The notes under the pieces are model-generated. The model ran no database searches. It saw only the letters and a program-made list of their open reading frames with translations, and had not been told where the DNA came from. Positions 38,873-47,508 of a stretch of DNA of 64,000 nt are shown here, in pieces (positions within the stretch are counted from its first letter, which is position 1; the number at the start of each line of letters is the position of its first letter). The position numbers and the translations under genes were made by a program. This stretch comes from Pigmentibacter ruber (GTDB taxonomy: Bacteria; Bdellovibrionota_B; Oligoflexia; Silvanigrellales; Silvanigrellaceae), in assembly GCF_009792895.1 (NCBI RefSeq), contig NZ_WSSC01000002.1, positions 372,001 to 436,000 on the forward strand. Direction: 5' to 3'.

Positions 38873-39883
38873 ATGTTTTCAATGAAAAATGTTCTAGTTA
38901 CTGGAGCTGCAGGCTTTATAGGCTGTAACTTTGTTAGAAATTTATTAAATAATAATGATGAGATAAAGGTTATCAGTCTTGATAAATTAACATATGCAGG
39001 AAATTTAAAAAATTTAGAAAATTTGCCCAATATTCATAATCATTTATTTATACAAGGAGATATTTGTAATCAAGCACTAATTGAAAAACTAATAGAACAA
39101 TATAAAATTAATTGTATCATACATTTTGCTGCTGAAAGTCATGTTGATCGTTCTATAACTGGACCGAGTGAATTTATTCAGACTAATATATTTGGTACTT
39201 TTTCGTTACTTGAAGCAGCGCGAAAAAAATGGCTTGATGAGTATAAGTGGGATAAAAATATTTGTAGGTTTCATCATATTTCTACTGATGAAGTTTTTGG
39301 TACTTTAAACGAATTAGATCCTCCGTTTAGTGAAACAACAGCCTATGCTCCTAATTCTCCCTATTCAGCATCAAAAGCTGGATCAGACCATTTAGTTAGA
39401 GCTTATTTTCACACTTATTCACTTCCTGTTACAACATCAAATTGTTCAAATAATTATGGTCCCTATCAGCATAAAGAAAAACTTATTCCAACAGTAATAA
39501 AGTCATGTTTAAGTAATAATTTTATACCTGTATATGGAGATGGAAGTAATATCAGAGATTGGCTTTATGTTTTAGATCATTGTTTAGCTATTGAGCAAAT
39601 AATTAAAAATGGAAAAATAGGTGAAACCTACAATATAGGTGGAAAAAATGAAGTTAAAAACTTAAATTTAGTTTATAAAATATGTGATTTATTAAATGAA
39701 ATTTTACCTCGTGATAAAGATTATAAAAAATTAGTTACCTTTGTTACTGATAGACCTGGTCATGATTGGCGTTATGCAATTAACAACGCAAAAATTCAGA
39801 CAGAACTTAATTGGAATCCAGTGTATAATCTTGATCAAGGATTGAGAGAAACAATTCATTTTTATTTAAAACAAGGTTTTTGA
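38873..39883 (+). CDS. rfbB: dTDP-glucose 4,6-dehydratase
   Basis: The protein is an extended short-chain dehydrogenase: VLVTGAAGFIGCNF binds NAD, ISTDEVFG holds the catalytic Asp/Glu-Thr pair, and YSASKAGSDHLVRAY has the Tyr-x-x-x-Lys. It makes dTDP-4-keto-6-deoxyglucose from dTDP-glucose. Starts are possible at GTG 38861, ATG 38873 and ATG 38882; I chose 38873, with GTGAG seven bases upstream. The 3' end overlaps the convergent ubiE gene by 22 bases. Confidence 0.94.
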   Translation: MFSMKNVLVTGAAGFIGCNFVRNLLNNNDEIKVISLDKLTYAGNLKNLENLPNIHNHLFIQGDICNQALIEKLIEQYKINCIIHFAAESHVDRSITGPSEFIQTNIFGTFSLLEAARKKWLDEYKWDKNICRFHHISTDEVFGTLNELDPPFSETTAYAPNSPYSASKAGSDHLVRAYFHTYSLPVTTSNCSNNYGPYQHKEKLIPTVIKSCLSNNFIPVYGDGSNIRDWLYVLDHCLAIEQIIKNGKIGETYNIGGKNEVKNLNLVYKICDLLNEILPRDKDYKKLVTFVTDRPGHDWRYAINNAKIQTELNWNPVYNLDQGLRETIHFYLKQGF

Positions 39884-40584
39884 GCTGAATAGAAAAAAAC
39901 AATATTAGTTCCTAAATTTTTAAAACTCGCTTTCATAAATCCATATTCAAATAATTCAGCAACAAATTGACTGCCACTTGGAAAATGATCGATTGAAGTT
40001 TTATATAGCAAATGAGAAGATTTTAAATTTTTAATTTTTTTCCCAAAAATAGGTAACACATGCGCATAAGAATTATAAATTTTGCGAAATAATTTATAAT
40101 CAGGTTTTCCGTTTTCAACAATAAGCAAGTGACCGCCCGGCTTTAAAACTCGATAAATTTCTCTTAGTGCTGCACTATAAGGTTTTAAAGAGCGCATGCC
40201 CCAACATATTGTAACAGTATGAAAAGTATCATCAGGAAAAGGTATTTTTAATGCTGTAGCTTTTTTTAACTGAATATTATTTTTATATAAAGATGCTTTT
40301 TTTTTAATTTTTTCTTCAGCAATTTCTAACATTGCTTCAGAAATATCAATACCTATTATTTCTAAGTCGGGTCTTTTTGGTGCTATTCCAAGAATAATAT
40401 CCGCCGTCCCAGTTGCTAAGTCGAGAAGTTTTGAATTTTTAGGAGCCAATTTAATTGCCGAAGTGCAAAGAATTTTTTTGATAATACGATGAAGACCCAA
40501 AGTTAATGTGTCATTCGTGACATCATATATTTGTGCCAAAGAAGAATGTAAGCCTCTATAAATATTATAGTTATTAGAGTCCAT
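39862..40584 (-). CDS. ubiE: Ubiquinone/menaquinone biosynthesis C-methyltransferase
   Basis: The 240-residue class I SAM methyltransferase has the SAM loop LLDLATGTADIILGIA, the acidic end of strand 2 (IIGIDISEAML), TICWGMRSL and REIYRVLKPGGHLLIVE, all typical of UbiE/MenG. It methylates the quinone precursor ring. A longer frame starting at 40647 would run through tRNA-Val, so I chose ATG 40584, with AAGGTG eight bases before it. It lies 18 bases downstream of the tRNA in the same direction and may share its transcript. Whether it serves ubiquinone or menaquinone cannot be told. Confidence 0.9.
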   Translation of the reverse strand: MDSNNYNIYRGLHSSLAQIYDVTNDTLTLGLHRIIKKILCTSAIKLAPKNSKLLDLATGTADIILGIAPKRPDLEIIGIDISEAMLEIAEEKIKKKASLYKNNIQLKKATALKIPFPDDTFHTVTICWGMRSLKPYSAALREIYRVLKPGGHLLIVENGKPDYKLFRKIYNSYAHVLPIFGKKIKNLKSSHLLYKTSIDHFPSGSQFVAELFEYGFMKASFKNLGTNIVFFYSAQKPCFK

Positions 40585-40602
40585 AAAAAGGACACCTTTA
40601 GA

Positions 40603-40679
40603 TGGTGCAATCGAGAAGACTCGAACTTCTGACCCCCACGATGTCAACGTGGTGCTCTAACCAACTGAGCTACGACTGC
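40603..40679 (-). tRNA. tRNA-Val (GAC)
   Basis: Full cloverleaf on the minus strand: 7-bp acceptor GCAGTCG/CGATTGC, D arm GCTC...GAGC, anticodon arm CCACG-TTGACAT-CGTGG, T arm AGAAG-TTCGAGT-CTTCT, discriminator A and an encoded CCA. Anticodon GAC reads Val GUC/GUU. Confidence 0.95.
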
Positions 40680-40827
40680 AGTGAAAATTCGTTTACCTAA
40701 GCAGGGTAACATTGTCAATAGGAAGTGTCTAGTTTCCTAATTTCATTCAAAGTTTAAAGATAGTAGACAGTTATTTTAATATTGTTAAGATATAATCCCT
40801 ATTTGTCGTTAAAATTGAGGTGAAAAA

Positions 40828-41316
40828 ATGACACAAGAGTCTATTTATGATTTTGAAGTTAAAGATATCGAAGGGAATACAAAGAAATTAATTGAGTTTA
40901 AGGGCAATGCCTTATTAGTAGTGAATACTGCAAGCAAGTGTGGATTCACTCCTCAGTATGAGGGGTTGGAAAAATTGTATCGTCATTACCAATCAAAAGG
41001 GCTTAAAATACTTGGATTTCCCTGTAACCAATTTGGTAGTCAAGAGCCTGGTAATGAACAAGAAATAAAAAATTTCTGCTCTTTAAATTATAATGTATCA
41101 TTTCCAATGTTTGCAAAAGTAGAAGTAAATGGAGCAAATGCGCATCCTCTTTATAAATACTTAAAGAAAAATAGCAAAGGACTTCTTGGAACAGAATTTA
41201 TAAAATGGAATTTTACAAAGTTTCTTATTGGGAAAAATGGAGAGGTCTTAAAAAGATATGCTCCAACAGATACGCCAGAGCAGATAGCTAAAGATATTGA
41301 AGAGCTTTTAAACTAA
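40828..41316 (+). CDS. Glutathione peroxidase family protein
   Basis: The 162-residue protein has the family's catalytic Cys38 in NTASKCGFTPQY, the Gln in GFPCNQFGSQEPG and the Trp-Asn pair in KWNFTKFLI. It reduces peroxides using glutathione or thioredoxin, Cys-type (no selenocysteine). GAGGTG precedes the ATG. It is flanked by the two tRNA genes, both on the opposite strand. Confidence 0.94.
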   Translation: MTQESIYDFEVKDIEGNTKKLIEFKGNALLVVNTASKCGFTPQYEGLEKLYRHYQSKGLKILGFPCNQFGSQEPGNEQEIKNFCSLNYNVSFPMFAKVEVNGANAHPLYKYLKKNSKGLLGTEFIKWNFTKFLIGKNGEVLKRYAPTDTPEQIAKDIEELLN

Positions 41317-41319
41317 TTG

Positions 41320-41396
41320 TGGTGGGCCGGGAGGGACTCGAACCCCCAGATCTTCTCGTTATGAGCGAGCCGCCGTAACCATTTAGCTACCGGCCC
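41320..41396 (-). tRNA. tRNA with CAT anticodon (Met or Ile2)
   Basis: Cloverleaf on the minus strand: acceptor GGGCCGG/CCGGCCC, anticodon loop CTCATAA, T arm GGGGG-TTCGAGT-CCCTC, encoded CCA. The D stem (GCTA/CGGC) and the first anticodon-stem pair (G opposite A) are imperfect. It lacks the three G-C pairs of an initiator tRNA. CAT may be elongator Met or, after lysidine modification, Ile (AUA); sequence alone does not settle it. Confidence 0.88.
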
Positions 41397-41530
41397 CACT
41401 TTTAGTATTTGAGTGGTTAGCAAATCCTAAAGCCGAGGTCAATAAGTTCATCGAAGATTTCTTGCGCACAGAAGGTAAGAAAGCTATTCTCTGCAGCGAA
41501 TCTCAATCATTTTACTTGAAGGAGAACCTC

Positions 41531-42478
41531 TTGAGTCACTTACCTTTTTCTGGCGTTATGACGGCCATCATTACCCCGTTTTTATTAAATGGTGAAATAG
41601 ATTTTAATTCTTTTGAAAAAATAATTTTAAAGCAAAAAAAATCTGGCATAAATGGAATTATCGTATTGGGAACTACAGGTGAAAATGTTACTTTATCTGA
41701 TGATGAATCTGAAGCTTTGGTGCTAAAGGCTCTAGATTATCAAGAAAATTCTTTTCATATTTATGTTGGAACAGGTACAAATTATACAAAGTCCACCATA
41801 GAAAAAAGCATAAAATTTGCGAATATAAAAGGAAAAAATAATAGTAAACCAAATGGAATTATGCTTGTTACTCCTTATTATAATAAACCAAGCCAATCTT
41901 GTTTAATTAAACATTTTTCTGAAGTTTCTAAACTGGTTAAAGATACAGCAGTTTGTATATATAATGTACCAAGTAGAACAGGAATTACAATTCAACCAAG
42001 TACCCTAGCTAAAATAGTTGAAGAAAACTCAAATATTGTTGCTATAAAAGAGGCTGCAGGCAATTTAAACTCTATAGTAGAAATGAGAAATATATTAAAT
42101 TTAAATAAAAAACATGATGTAAGAATCTTATCAGGAGATGATGCTACTTATGCCCCTGCATTATTGTGCGGTGCTGATGGAGTTATTTCTGTTACCTCGC
42201 ACATCATTCCAAAAACACTTTTAAAAATTCGCGAATGTTTTTTTAATGGAAAAATTTTGGAGGCACAAAAGTTACATTTAGCTACATATTGTATAAATAA
42301 TGGTATTTTTGCACTTCCAAATCCAATTGGAGTAAAGGGAATGCTAGCTTTTTTAGGTGAATGTCAAAATATTTTGCGAGCTCCACTTTATCCAGCCGAG
42401 CAACATGAAGATGAACTGTTAAGAGGAATTTTAAAACAATTGAAACAAAATAATATACCAGATGAAATTTTAATATAG
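41531..42478 (+). CDS. dapA: 4-hydroxy-tetrahydrodipicolinate synthase
   Basis: The 315-residue protein has LGTTGENVTLS (active-site Thr pair), TPYYNKPSQ, the catalytic Tyr144 in YNVPSRTGI and the Schiff-base Lys173 in VAIKEAAGN. It condenses pyruvate with aspartate semialdehyde, first step of the lysine/diaminopimelate branch. The frame is open from 41462, but I chose TTG 41531 because GGAG stands eight bases upstream and the protein then starts just before the conserved FSGVMTAIITPF. It is followed by the adenylate-kinase-like gene after 8 bases. Confidence 0.92.
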   Translation: MSHLPFSGVMTAIITPFLLNGEIDFNSFEKIILKQKKSGINGIIVLGTTGENVTLSDDESEALVLKALDYQENSFHIYVGTGTNYTKSTIEKSIKFANIKGKNNSKPNGIMLVTPYYNKPSQSCLIKHFSEVSKLVKDTAVCIYNVPSRTGITIQPSTLAKIVEENSNIVAIKEAAGNLNSIVEMRNILNLNKKHDVRILSGDDATYAPALLCGADGVISVTSHIIPKTLLKIRECFFNGKILEAQKLHLATYCINNGIFALPNPIGVKGMLAFLGECQNILRAPLYPAEQHEDELLRGILKQLKQNNIPDEILI

Positions 42479-42486
42479 GATAATCT

Positions 42487-43398
42487 ATGAGTTTGAATCG
42501 TGTAGCTTATGAACTTGAATCGAAGATTAAAGTAGAACGTGTTTCGTTAAGAGGGCCTGGAGTTTTAATATTAACTGGACCTTCAAGTTGTGGAAAAGGT
42601 GAAGTTGCATCGGCGCTCTCTAAAGTTATGTCTATTCCACAAGATGCACATCTTTCAATGGGTGAAATATTAAGAAACACTTTTCAGAAAGCAAAGAATG
42701 ATAAAAGTTATGCAAAGCTCCTAGCTGAAAATTATAAACTCTCAGCGGATTCGAATATTTTTGATTGTGTAGATACAACAGAAGATTTGACAAAAAAAGT
42801 TTTAAATTATTTACCCGAAATGCAAGTCTATTTTAAAAGACAAGATATGGATAAATTTACTAGTCAACTTGAATGGCTGGAGTTTTGTACAATGAACGGT
42901 TTATTGGTACCTAATCGTTGGACGCAAGACTTTATAGTTGCTCATATAGAACATAATCCAAGTTTTAAAGTAAATCCATTTATTCTTGATGGGTATCCAA
43001 GAACTGTGAAAGCTGCTCAACATTTAATTGCATTTCTTAGAAGATTTAATATTCCTGTAATTAAAGTCTTACATTTAAGTATTAGTAAACAAGAAATGTT
43101 ATCTAGAGCAACTAAAAGAGGAAGGGCTGATGATGATGAAACTTCCTTATTAAGTCGTTATCAATTTTATATTGAAAATGTACATCCTAGTGTTGATTAT
43201 CTTAAAACAGAATTAGGTTCAGATGTAATTGCTTTAGTAGATGCGCATCAGCCTGTTTATAAACAAATTGGTGAACAAAAAATATTTGATTTAGAAAAAT
43301 CAATCTTAAATGTTGTTTCGTCATCTCTTAGAAGCTTGGGGGTATCTAGAATGACAGTTAAAGATTTACTAGACCAACTATCTAATAATGAAAAATAA
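42487..43398 (+). CDS. Adenylate-kinase-like nucleoside monophosphate kinase
   Basis: The 303-residue protein has the P-loop GPSSCGKGE (Lys37), a nucleotide-monophosphate segment with LSMGEILR, FILDGYPRTVKAAQ and a short lid with RATKRGRADDD. These are the marks of adenylate kinases. It is about 90 residues longer than usual Adk, with an insertion of about 50 residues (about 70-125) in the NMP-binding part and a C-terminal tail, and has no zinc-type lid. It may be the cell's main Adk or a divergent relative. It lies 8 bases after dapA, probably in one operon. Confidence 0.8.
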   Translation: MSLNRVAYELESKIKVERVSLRGPGVLILTGPSSCGKGEVASALSKVMSIPQDAHLSMGEILRNTFQKAKNDKSYAKLLAENYKLSADSNIFDCVDTTEDLTKKVLNYLPEMQVYFKRQDMDKFTSQLEWLEFCTMNGLLVPNRWTQDFIVAHIEHNPSFKVNPFILDGYPRTVKAAQHLIAFLRRFNIPVIKVLHLSISKQEMLSRATKRGRADDDETSLLSRYQFYIENVHPSVDYLKTELGSDVIALVDAHQPVYKQIGEQKIFDLEKSILNVVSSSLRSLGVSRMTVKDLLDQLSNNEK

Positions 43399-43669
43399 GT
43401 TTAATTTGTTGTTGATACTTAAGAAAATCTTTTTTTAATCTTATTTTATTGGTAAGCAAAAAATATCATAATTTATAATTTGGTAATCTTTTACAATTTA
43501 TTTTTTTTAAAATTTGATTAATATGAAATTCGATGCTATCCCGTAATTGATTTTCGTTCATTTTAAGAATGATTCATTTAAATAATAGCTATCATATTTA
43601 TAATGTAAAAAGTGCAATGAAAAACTGAATTTTTAAATTTATTAATATTGAAATTAGAAGGATTTTTTA

Positions 43670-45073
43670 ATGCATATTGATCTGCTTGAGGAAAATAAAT
43701 TAATTATTGTAAATCTTGAGAATTGTGAATTTTTATTACAAACTTTAGAAAAAAAATGGATTGAAATTCAAAACGGACTTGAGTGTAGTTATATAATAAT
43801 ATTGAATACCAGTATAGAAAATAATGTTCTTTTAAATTCTGTAAAAAATTTTTTTAATCGCAATAAGTTTATTTGGAAAATTAATTATTTAGTAAATATA
43901 ACAAACGAAAAGAAAATAGAAATTTATTCATTTCTAAATCACAATTTAAGTTATGTAAATAGATTATCTAGCGATATTGAAAAATATTTAAAGAATTTAA
44001 ATCCATCATCTTATATTAAACAAACCTTAAATAGTGAACTTAACAGTATTAGAGAAAAAAAATTTAATGCTCCAAATTTTATTAAAAATGAAAATGAAAA
44101 ACTATTTACATCTGTAGCTTCTAGTTCAGAAGAATGGAATCTTTTTGAAAATAAAATTGATGTAAATTCGTATAATTTTTTTGAAGCAGTACATCCTGCA
44201 TATGCTTATCAAGTTTTAGCTATTTATAAATTTTTAATAAAAAATAACATCAGTACAAATTATTTTATAGATATAGGTTCTGGCCCTGGTACAGCTATTC
44301 AAATGTTGTTAGAGCTTTTAAATTCATATTCTCAAGTTGATCTTATAGAACCAAGCCCTACAGCATATACTTATTTAAGAGAAAGATTTAAAGATAACCA
44401 TTTTGTTTATCCTTTTTTAAAAGGTTTTTTCGATTACTATCCTAGTAAGACTTTAAATTTAGCAATATCGATTGGTGCATCACACCACTTTAATACTTAC
44501 TTTTTATTTCAACATGCAAATAAAATTTTAGAAAATGGAGGATTCCTCCTTATAGCGGATGAATTTATTTCTCCATTTAAGACTAAGATTGAAAGATATG
44601 AAAATATAATAAAACATCATCTTGGATATATTATTGATTTGTTAAAATTAGCTCCTCAAATAACTGAAATTCCGAATAATTGTACTGATGATGAGATTCA
44701 ATTAATAAGATTATCTCATGACGTGTTTCCTAAAATTAACGTATTAGCATTAAGTGGAAAAATTTCAGATGCTGCAATTTTATGTAGAAAATTACTTTCG
44801 GAAATGAGCGAAATTTTAGAGAATAATTTTAATATTACGAATTCCTTTCTCGCTTATTATCGCTTGTCATTTTTAGAATTGCAGGCTTTAGTCGCTGGGT
44901 TAGACTATGAAGTTGAATGTAAAACAAGTGTAGAAAACTTAATTTCAATGGCTATAGAAAATGATTTTGAAGTCGTCCGCCACGAAAGACTTTATGCAAC
45001 TTCTAAAGGAAGTTTTTATAATTCTGGTACCCATTTAATTTGTTTTAGGAAAAATCTTTTTAGGAATAATTAG
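43670..45073 (+). CDS. SAM-dependent methyltransferase of unknown substrate
   Basis: A 467-residue protein. Residues about 1-150 are unrecognised; the methyltransferase core follows with FIDIGSGPGTAIQ (SAM-binding glycine loop), LIEPSPTAY (acidic end of strand 2) and ANKILENGGFLLIADEF. A helical C-terminal extension of about 150 residues completes it. Substrate unknown. AGAAGGA precedes the ATG. The azlC gene starts one base after its stop, so the three genes to 46092 form an operon; this hints at an amino-acid-related role, by inference only. Confidence 0.78.
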   Translation: MHIDLLEENKLIIVNLENCEFLLQTLEKKWIEIQNGLECSYIIILNTSIENNVLLNSVKNFFNRNKFIWKINYLVNITNEKKIEIYSFLNHNLSYVNRLSSDIEKYLKNLNPSSYIKQTLNSELNSIREKKFNAPNFIKNENEKLFTSVASSSEEWNLFENKIDVNSYNFFEAVHPAYAYQVLAIYKFLIKNNISTNYFIDIGSGPGTAIQMLLELLNSYSQVDLIEPSPTAYTYLRERFKDNHFVYPFLKGFFDYYPSKTLNLAISIGASHHFNTYFLFQHANKILENGGFLLIADEFISPFKTKIERYENIIKHHLGYIIDLLKLAPQITEIPNNCTDDEIQLIRLSHDVFPKINVLALSGKISDAAILCRKLLSEMSEILENNFNITNSFLAYYRLSFLELQALVAGLDYEVECKTSVENLISMAIENDFEVVRHERLYATSKGSFYNSGTHLICFRKNLFRNN

Positions 45074-45074
45074 T

Positions 45075-45776
45075 ATGGAATATAAATTTCAAAAAAGTCC
45101 TGTTAAAGAAGCTTTTATAGACAGTATTCCTGCAATGACAGGTTATATTCCGATAGGGCTTTCTTTTGGAATTGTCTGTCAAAAATTAAGCTATCCTTGG
45201 TTTATAGCACCATTAATTAGTTTATTAATTTATGCAGGTGCTTCACAATTTATTTTAGTAAGTATGTTGATAGCAAATAATTCTTTTTGGAGTATTGTCT
45301 ATTTAACAGCTATAGTTAATTTGCGACATGTATTTTATGGTTTTTCATTTTTAGATAAATTTAAAACAAATTTTTTAATAAAAACATATATGGTTTCTGC
45401 ATTAACTGATGAATCATATGCTTTGCTTGCCAATAATCCTAAGGCTTATAATAATACTTATAGTTTTTATATTTCTTTTTTAAGCCATTTTTATTGGGTT
45501 TTTGGAACGTTATTAGGAGTATACTGTTATTCTCTTATTGGGCATTTTGATACAGAGTTTTTAGTTTATGCTTTAACAGCACTTTTTTTAATTATGGCAT
45601 TAGATGGTCTTATTTCTTCTAAATACTATATGTCTGTTATTTTAGGTATCTTGTGTTATTTTATATCTTTTTTCTGTTTCAAGAAAAATTTGTTGATTGC
45701 AGTAGTGCTTTATTTTGTTTCTATGCTTATTTATGAATGTTATAAAATATATGGGAAAAAACATGTCATTAACTGA
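45075..45776 (+). CDS. azlC: AzlC family branched-chain amino acid exporter subunit
   Basis: A 233-residue membrane protein with IPAMTGYIPIGLSFGIV near the start and YAGASQFILV in the second helix region, plus NLRHVFYGFS, all typical of AzlC/YgaZ. With AzlD it exports valine, leucine or related compounds across the inner membrane. It begins one base after the methyltransferase stop and overlaps azlD. Confidence 0.93.
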   Translation: MEYKFQKSPVKEAFIDSIPAMTGYIPIGLSFGIVCQKLSYPWFIAPLISLLIYAGASQFILVSMLIANNSFWSIVYLTAIVNLRHVFYGFSFLDKFKTNFLIKTYMVSALTDESYALLANNPKAYNNTYSFYISFLSHFYWVFGTLLGVYCYSLIGHFDTEFLVYALTALFLIMALDGLISSKYYMSVILGILCYFISFFCFKKNLLIAVVLYFVSMLIYECYKIYGKKHVIN

Positions 45777-46092
45777 GTTGTTAATTTTAATATTTGTAAT
45801 TGCTATAGTCACCTTTACTTTAAGAATTGTACCTTTCATTTTGCCTAAAAAAATTATTCAAAATGATTTTATGCTAAGTTTTGGAAAAAAACTTCCACCA
45901 GGAATTATGATTATTTTATTTTTATATTCAGCAGGTCTTTCAGAAGAACATATGCAAAGATCTTTTGTTATTTCTAGTTTTTTAGCTGCAATTCCAGTAA
46001 CTCTTTATTTTGTATGGAAAAAAAATGCTATTATTTCTATTTTCATAGGAATTATGAGTTTCTATTTTTTTTATACTTATCTGAAAGTTTAA
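45763..46092 (+). CDS. azlD: AzlD family branched-chain amino acid exporter subunit
   Basis: A 109-residue protein with about four hydrophobic helices and FTLRIVPFILPKK near the start, as in AzlD/YgaH, the small partner of AzlC. I chose ATG 45763, giving the usual size and a 14-base overlap with azlC for translational coupling; the frame is open further upstream. It ends directly against the stop of the convergent outer-membrane factor gene. Confidence 0.88.
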   Translation: MSLTELLILIFVIAIVTFTLRIVPFILPKKIIQNDFMLSFGKKLPPGIMIILFLYSAGLSEEHMQRSFVISSFLAAIPVTLYFVWKKNAIISIFIGIMSFYFFYTYLKV

Positions 46093-47508
46093 TTATTTCT
46101 TTAAATCTTGCTTCCAACCTCCACCAAGGGATGCAATTAAATTAATTGAATTTAAAACTCTTTTATTGATTAAATCATTAAATGATTTTTTGCTATTTTG
46201 TAAATTTATCTTTGCATTTAGTAAATCACTACTATTTATAATTCCTTGTTCTAATTGTTCATTGCTTAAATTATATATTGTTTCAATTCTATTAAGAGAA
46301 TTAAATTGATACAGTTCTTCACTTTTTAAATGATTGTATGCGCTTAAATTATCTTCAACATTTTGTAAAGCTTGTAAAACTGTTTGTTTGTATTGATTCA
46401 CCAGAGATCTATAATTTGCCTCTGCAGCGTCTACTTTATCTTGTCTCGCACCAGCATCAAAAATTGTTTCAGCTAAACTTGCGCCTACTGACCAAATAAG
46501 AGCTGGAAGAGTAAATAAATTATTTATGTCATTACTTGAATAACCACCATTAGCTGATAAATTTAAACTTGGAAAATATGCCGCTTTTGCTATTCCTATT
46601 TGTGCATTTGCTTGTGCAACAAGACGCTCAGCTTGCGCTATATCAGGTCTTCTCTCTAATAATTCTGATGATAATATGATAGGCAAATTAGGAATTTGAA
46701 TATTAGTGTCTTTAGCTTCTAAAGAAAATTCAGCAGGAGCTTTTCCAAGTAAAATTGCAATTGCATGCTCATATTGTTCGCGGATAATTAAATTATCCTC
46801 CGCATTCAATTTAGATAATTCATATTGAGATTCAATTTTTTGCACATCAACAGCACTAGCTATTCCTAATTCATTGCTTTTATGAATCATATCAAGTTGT
46901 TTTTTTGTACATTCAACAATTTCATTTAAAATACTTTGATTTTTATCGGCTGTTCTGAGTTGAAAGTAGTATTGCGCTAGGGATGAATGGATAGATAGTT
47001 TTATATTTTCAACTTGTGCCTGATTTGCTTGAAATGCTGCTTCATTAGCTTCCACAGATCTTCTAATACTTCCCCATAGATCAGGAATCCAGGTGGCGTT
47101 CAAATTTACTGAATAATTTGTGGTTTCAGTTGGATTTTGAGTATAGCTAGAACCTTGGCGTTGACGGGTAATACTAGTATTTGTGCCAATTGTTGGAAAG
47201 TAACCAGCTTTACTTTGTCCTAAAAGAGCTAGAGCTTGTTCCATTTGTGCAATACTTGCTAATATATTATGATTAGAAGTATCAATTTGTTCTTCCAATT
47301 CATTTAAAAAAGGGTCATTATAAACTTCCCACCATTTTCCTTTAAGTATATCATCTTTGGGGTCAGCTATTTTCCAACTACTGTTTCTTGTTTCCTTAAA
47401 AAACTCAGGCCTATCAGTCACAACTTTTTGATAATCAGGACCTACAGTACATTTAATAAAAAGGAAAAAAGACAGAAAAGTAATTTTAATAATTTGAATT
47501 AACTTCAT
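46093..47508 (-). CDS. RND efflux outer-membrane lipoprotein (NodT/OprM family)
   Basis: A 471-residue outer-membrane factor. The start has a signal with Cys20 and the typical following segment TVGPDYQK; its lipobox (FIKC) is unusual. Later come NHNILASIAQMEQA, WIPDLWGSIRRSVEANEAA and SSELLERRPDIAQAERLVAQANAQIGIAKA, all strong marks of the NodT subfamily. Trimeric factors of this family form the exit channel of RND pumps. The start overlaps mdtC by 23 bases. Confidence 0.93.
   Translation of the reverse strand: MKLIQIIKITFLSFFLFIKCTVGPDYQKVVTDRPEFFKETRNSSWKIADPKDDILKGKWWEVYNDPFLNELEEQIDTSNHNILASIAQMEQALALLGQSKAGYFPTIGTNTSITRQRQGSSYTQNPTETTNYSVNLNATWIPDLWGSIRRSVEANEAAFQANQAQVENIKLSIHSSLAQYYFQLRTADKNQSILNEIVECTKKQLDMIHKSNELGIASAVDVQKIESQYELSKLNAEDNLIIREQYEHAIAILLGKAPAEFSLEAKDTNIQIPNLPIILSSELLERRPDIAQAERLVAQANAQIGIAKAAYFPSLNLSANGGYSSNDINNLFTLPALIWSVGASLAETIFDAGARQDKVDAAEANYRSLVNQYKQTVLQALQNVEDNLSAYNHLKSEELYQFNSLNRIETIYNLSNEQLEQGIINSSDLLNAKINLQNSKKSFNDLINKRVLNSINLIASLGGGWKQDLKK

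Noticed and set aside
40585-40647. 21 extra N-terminal residues of UbiE
   Set aside because: They would be encoded partly by tRNA-Val; the downstream ATG has a better ribosome-binding site and gives the usual UbiE length.
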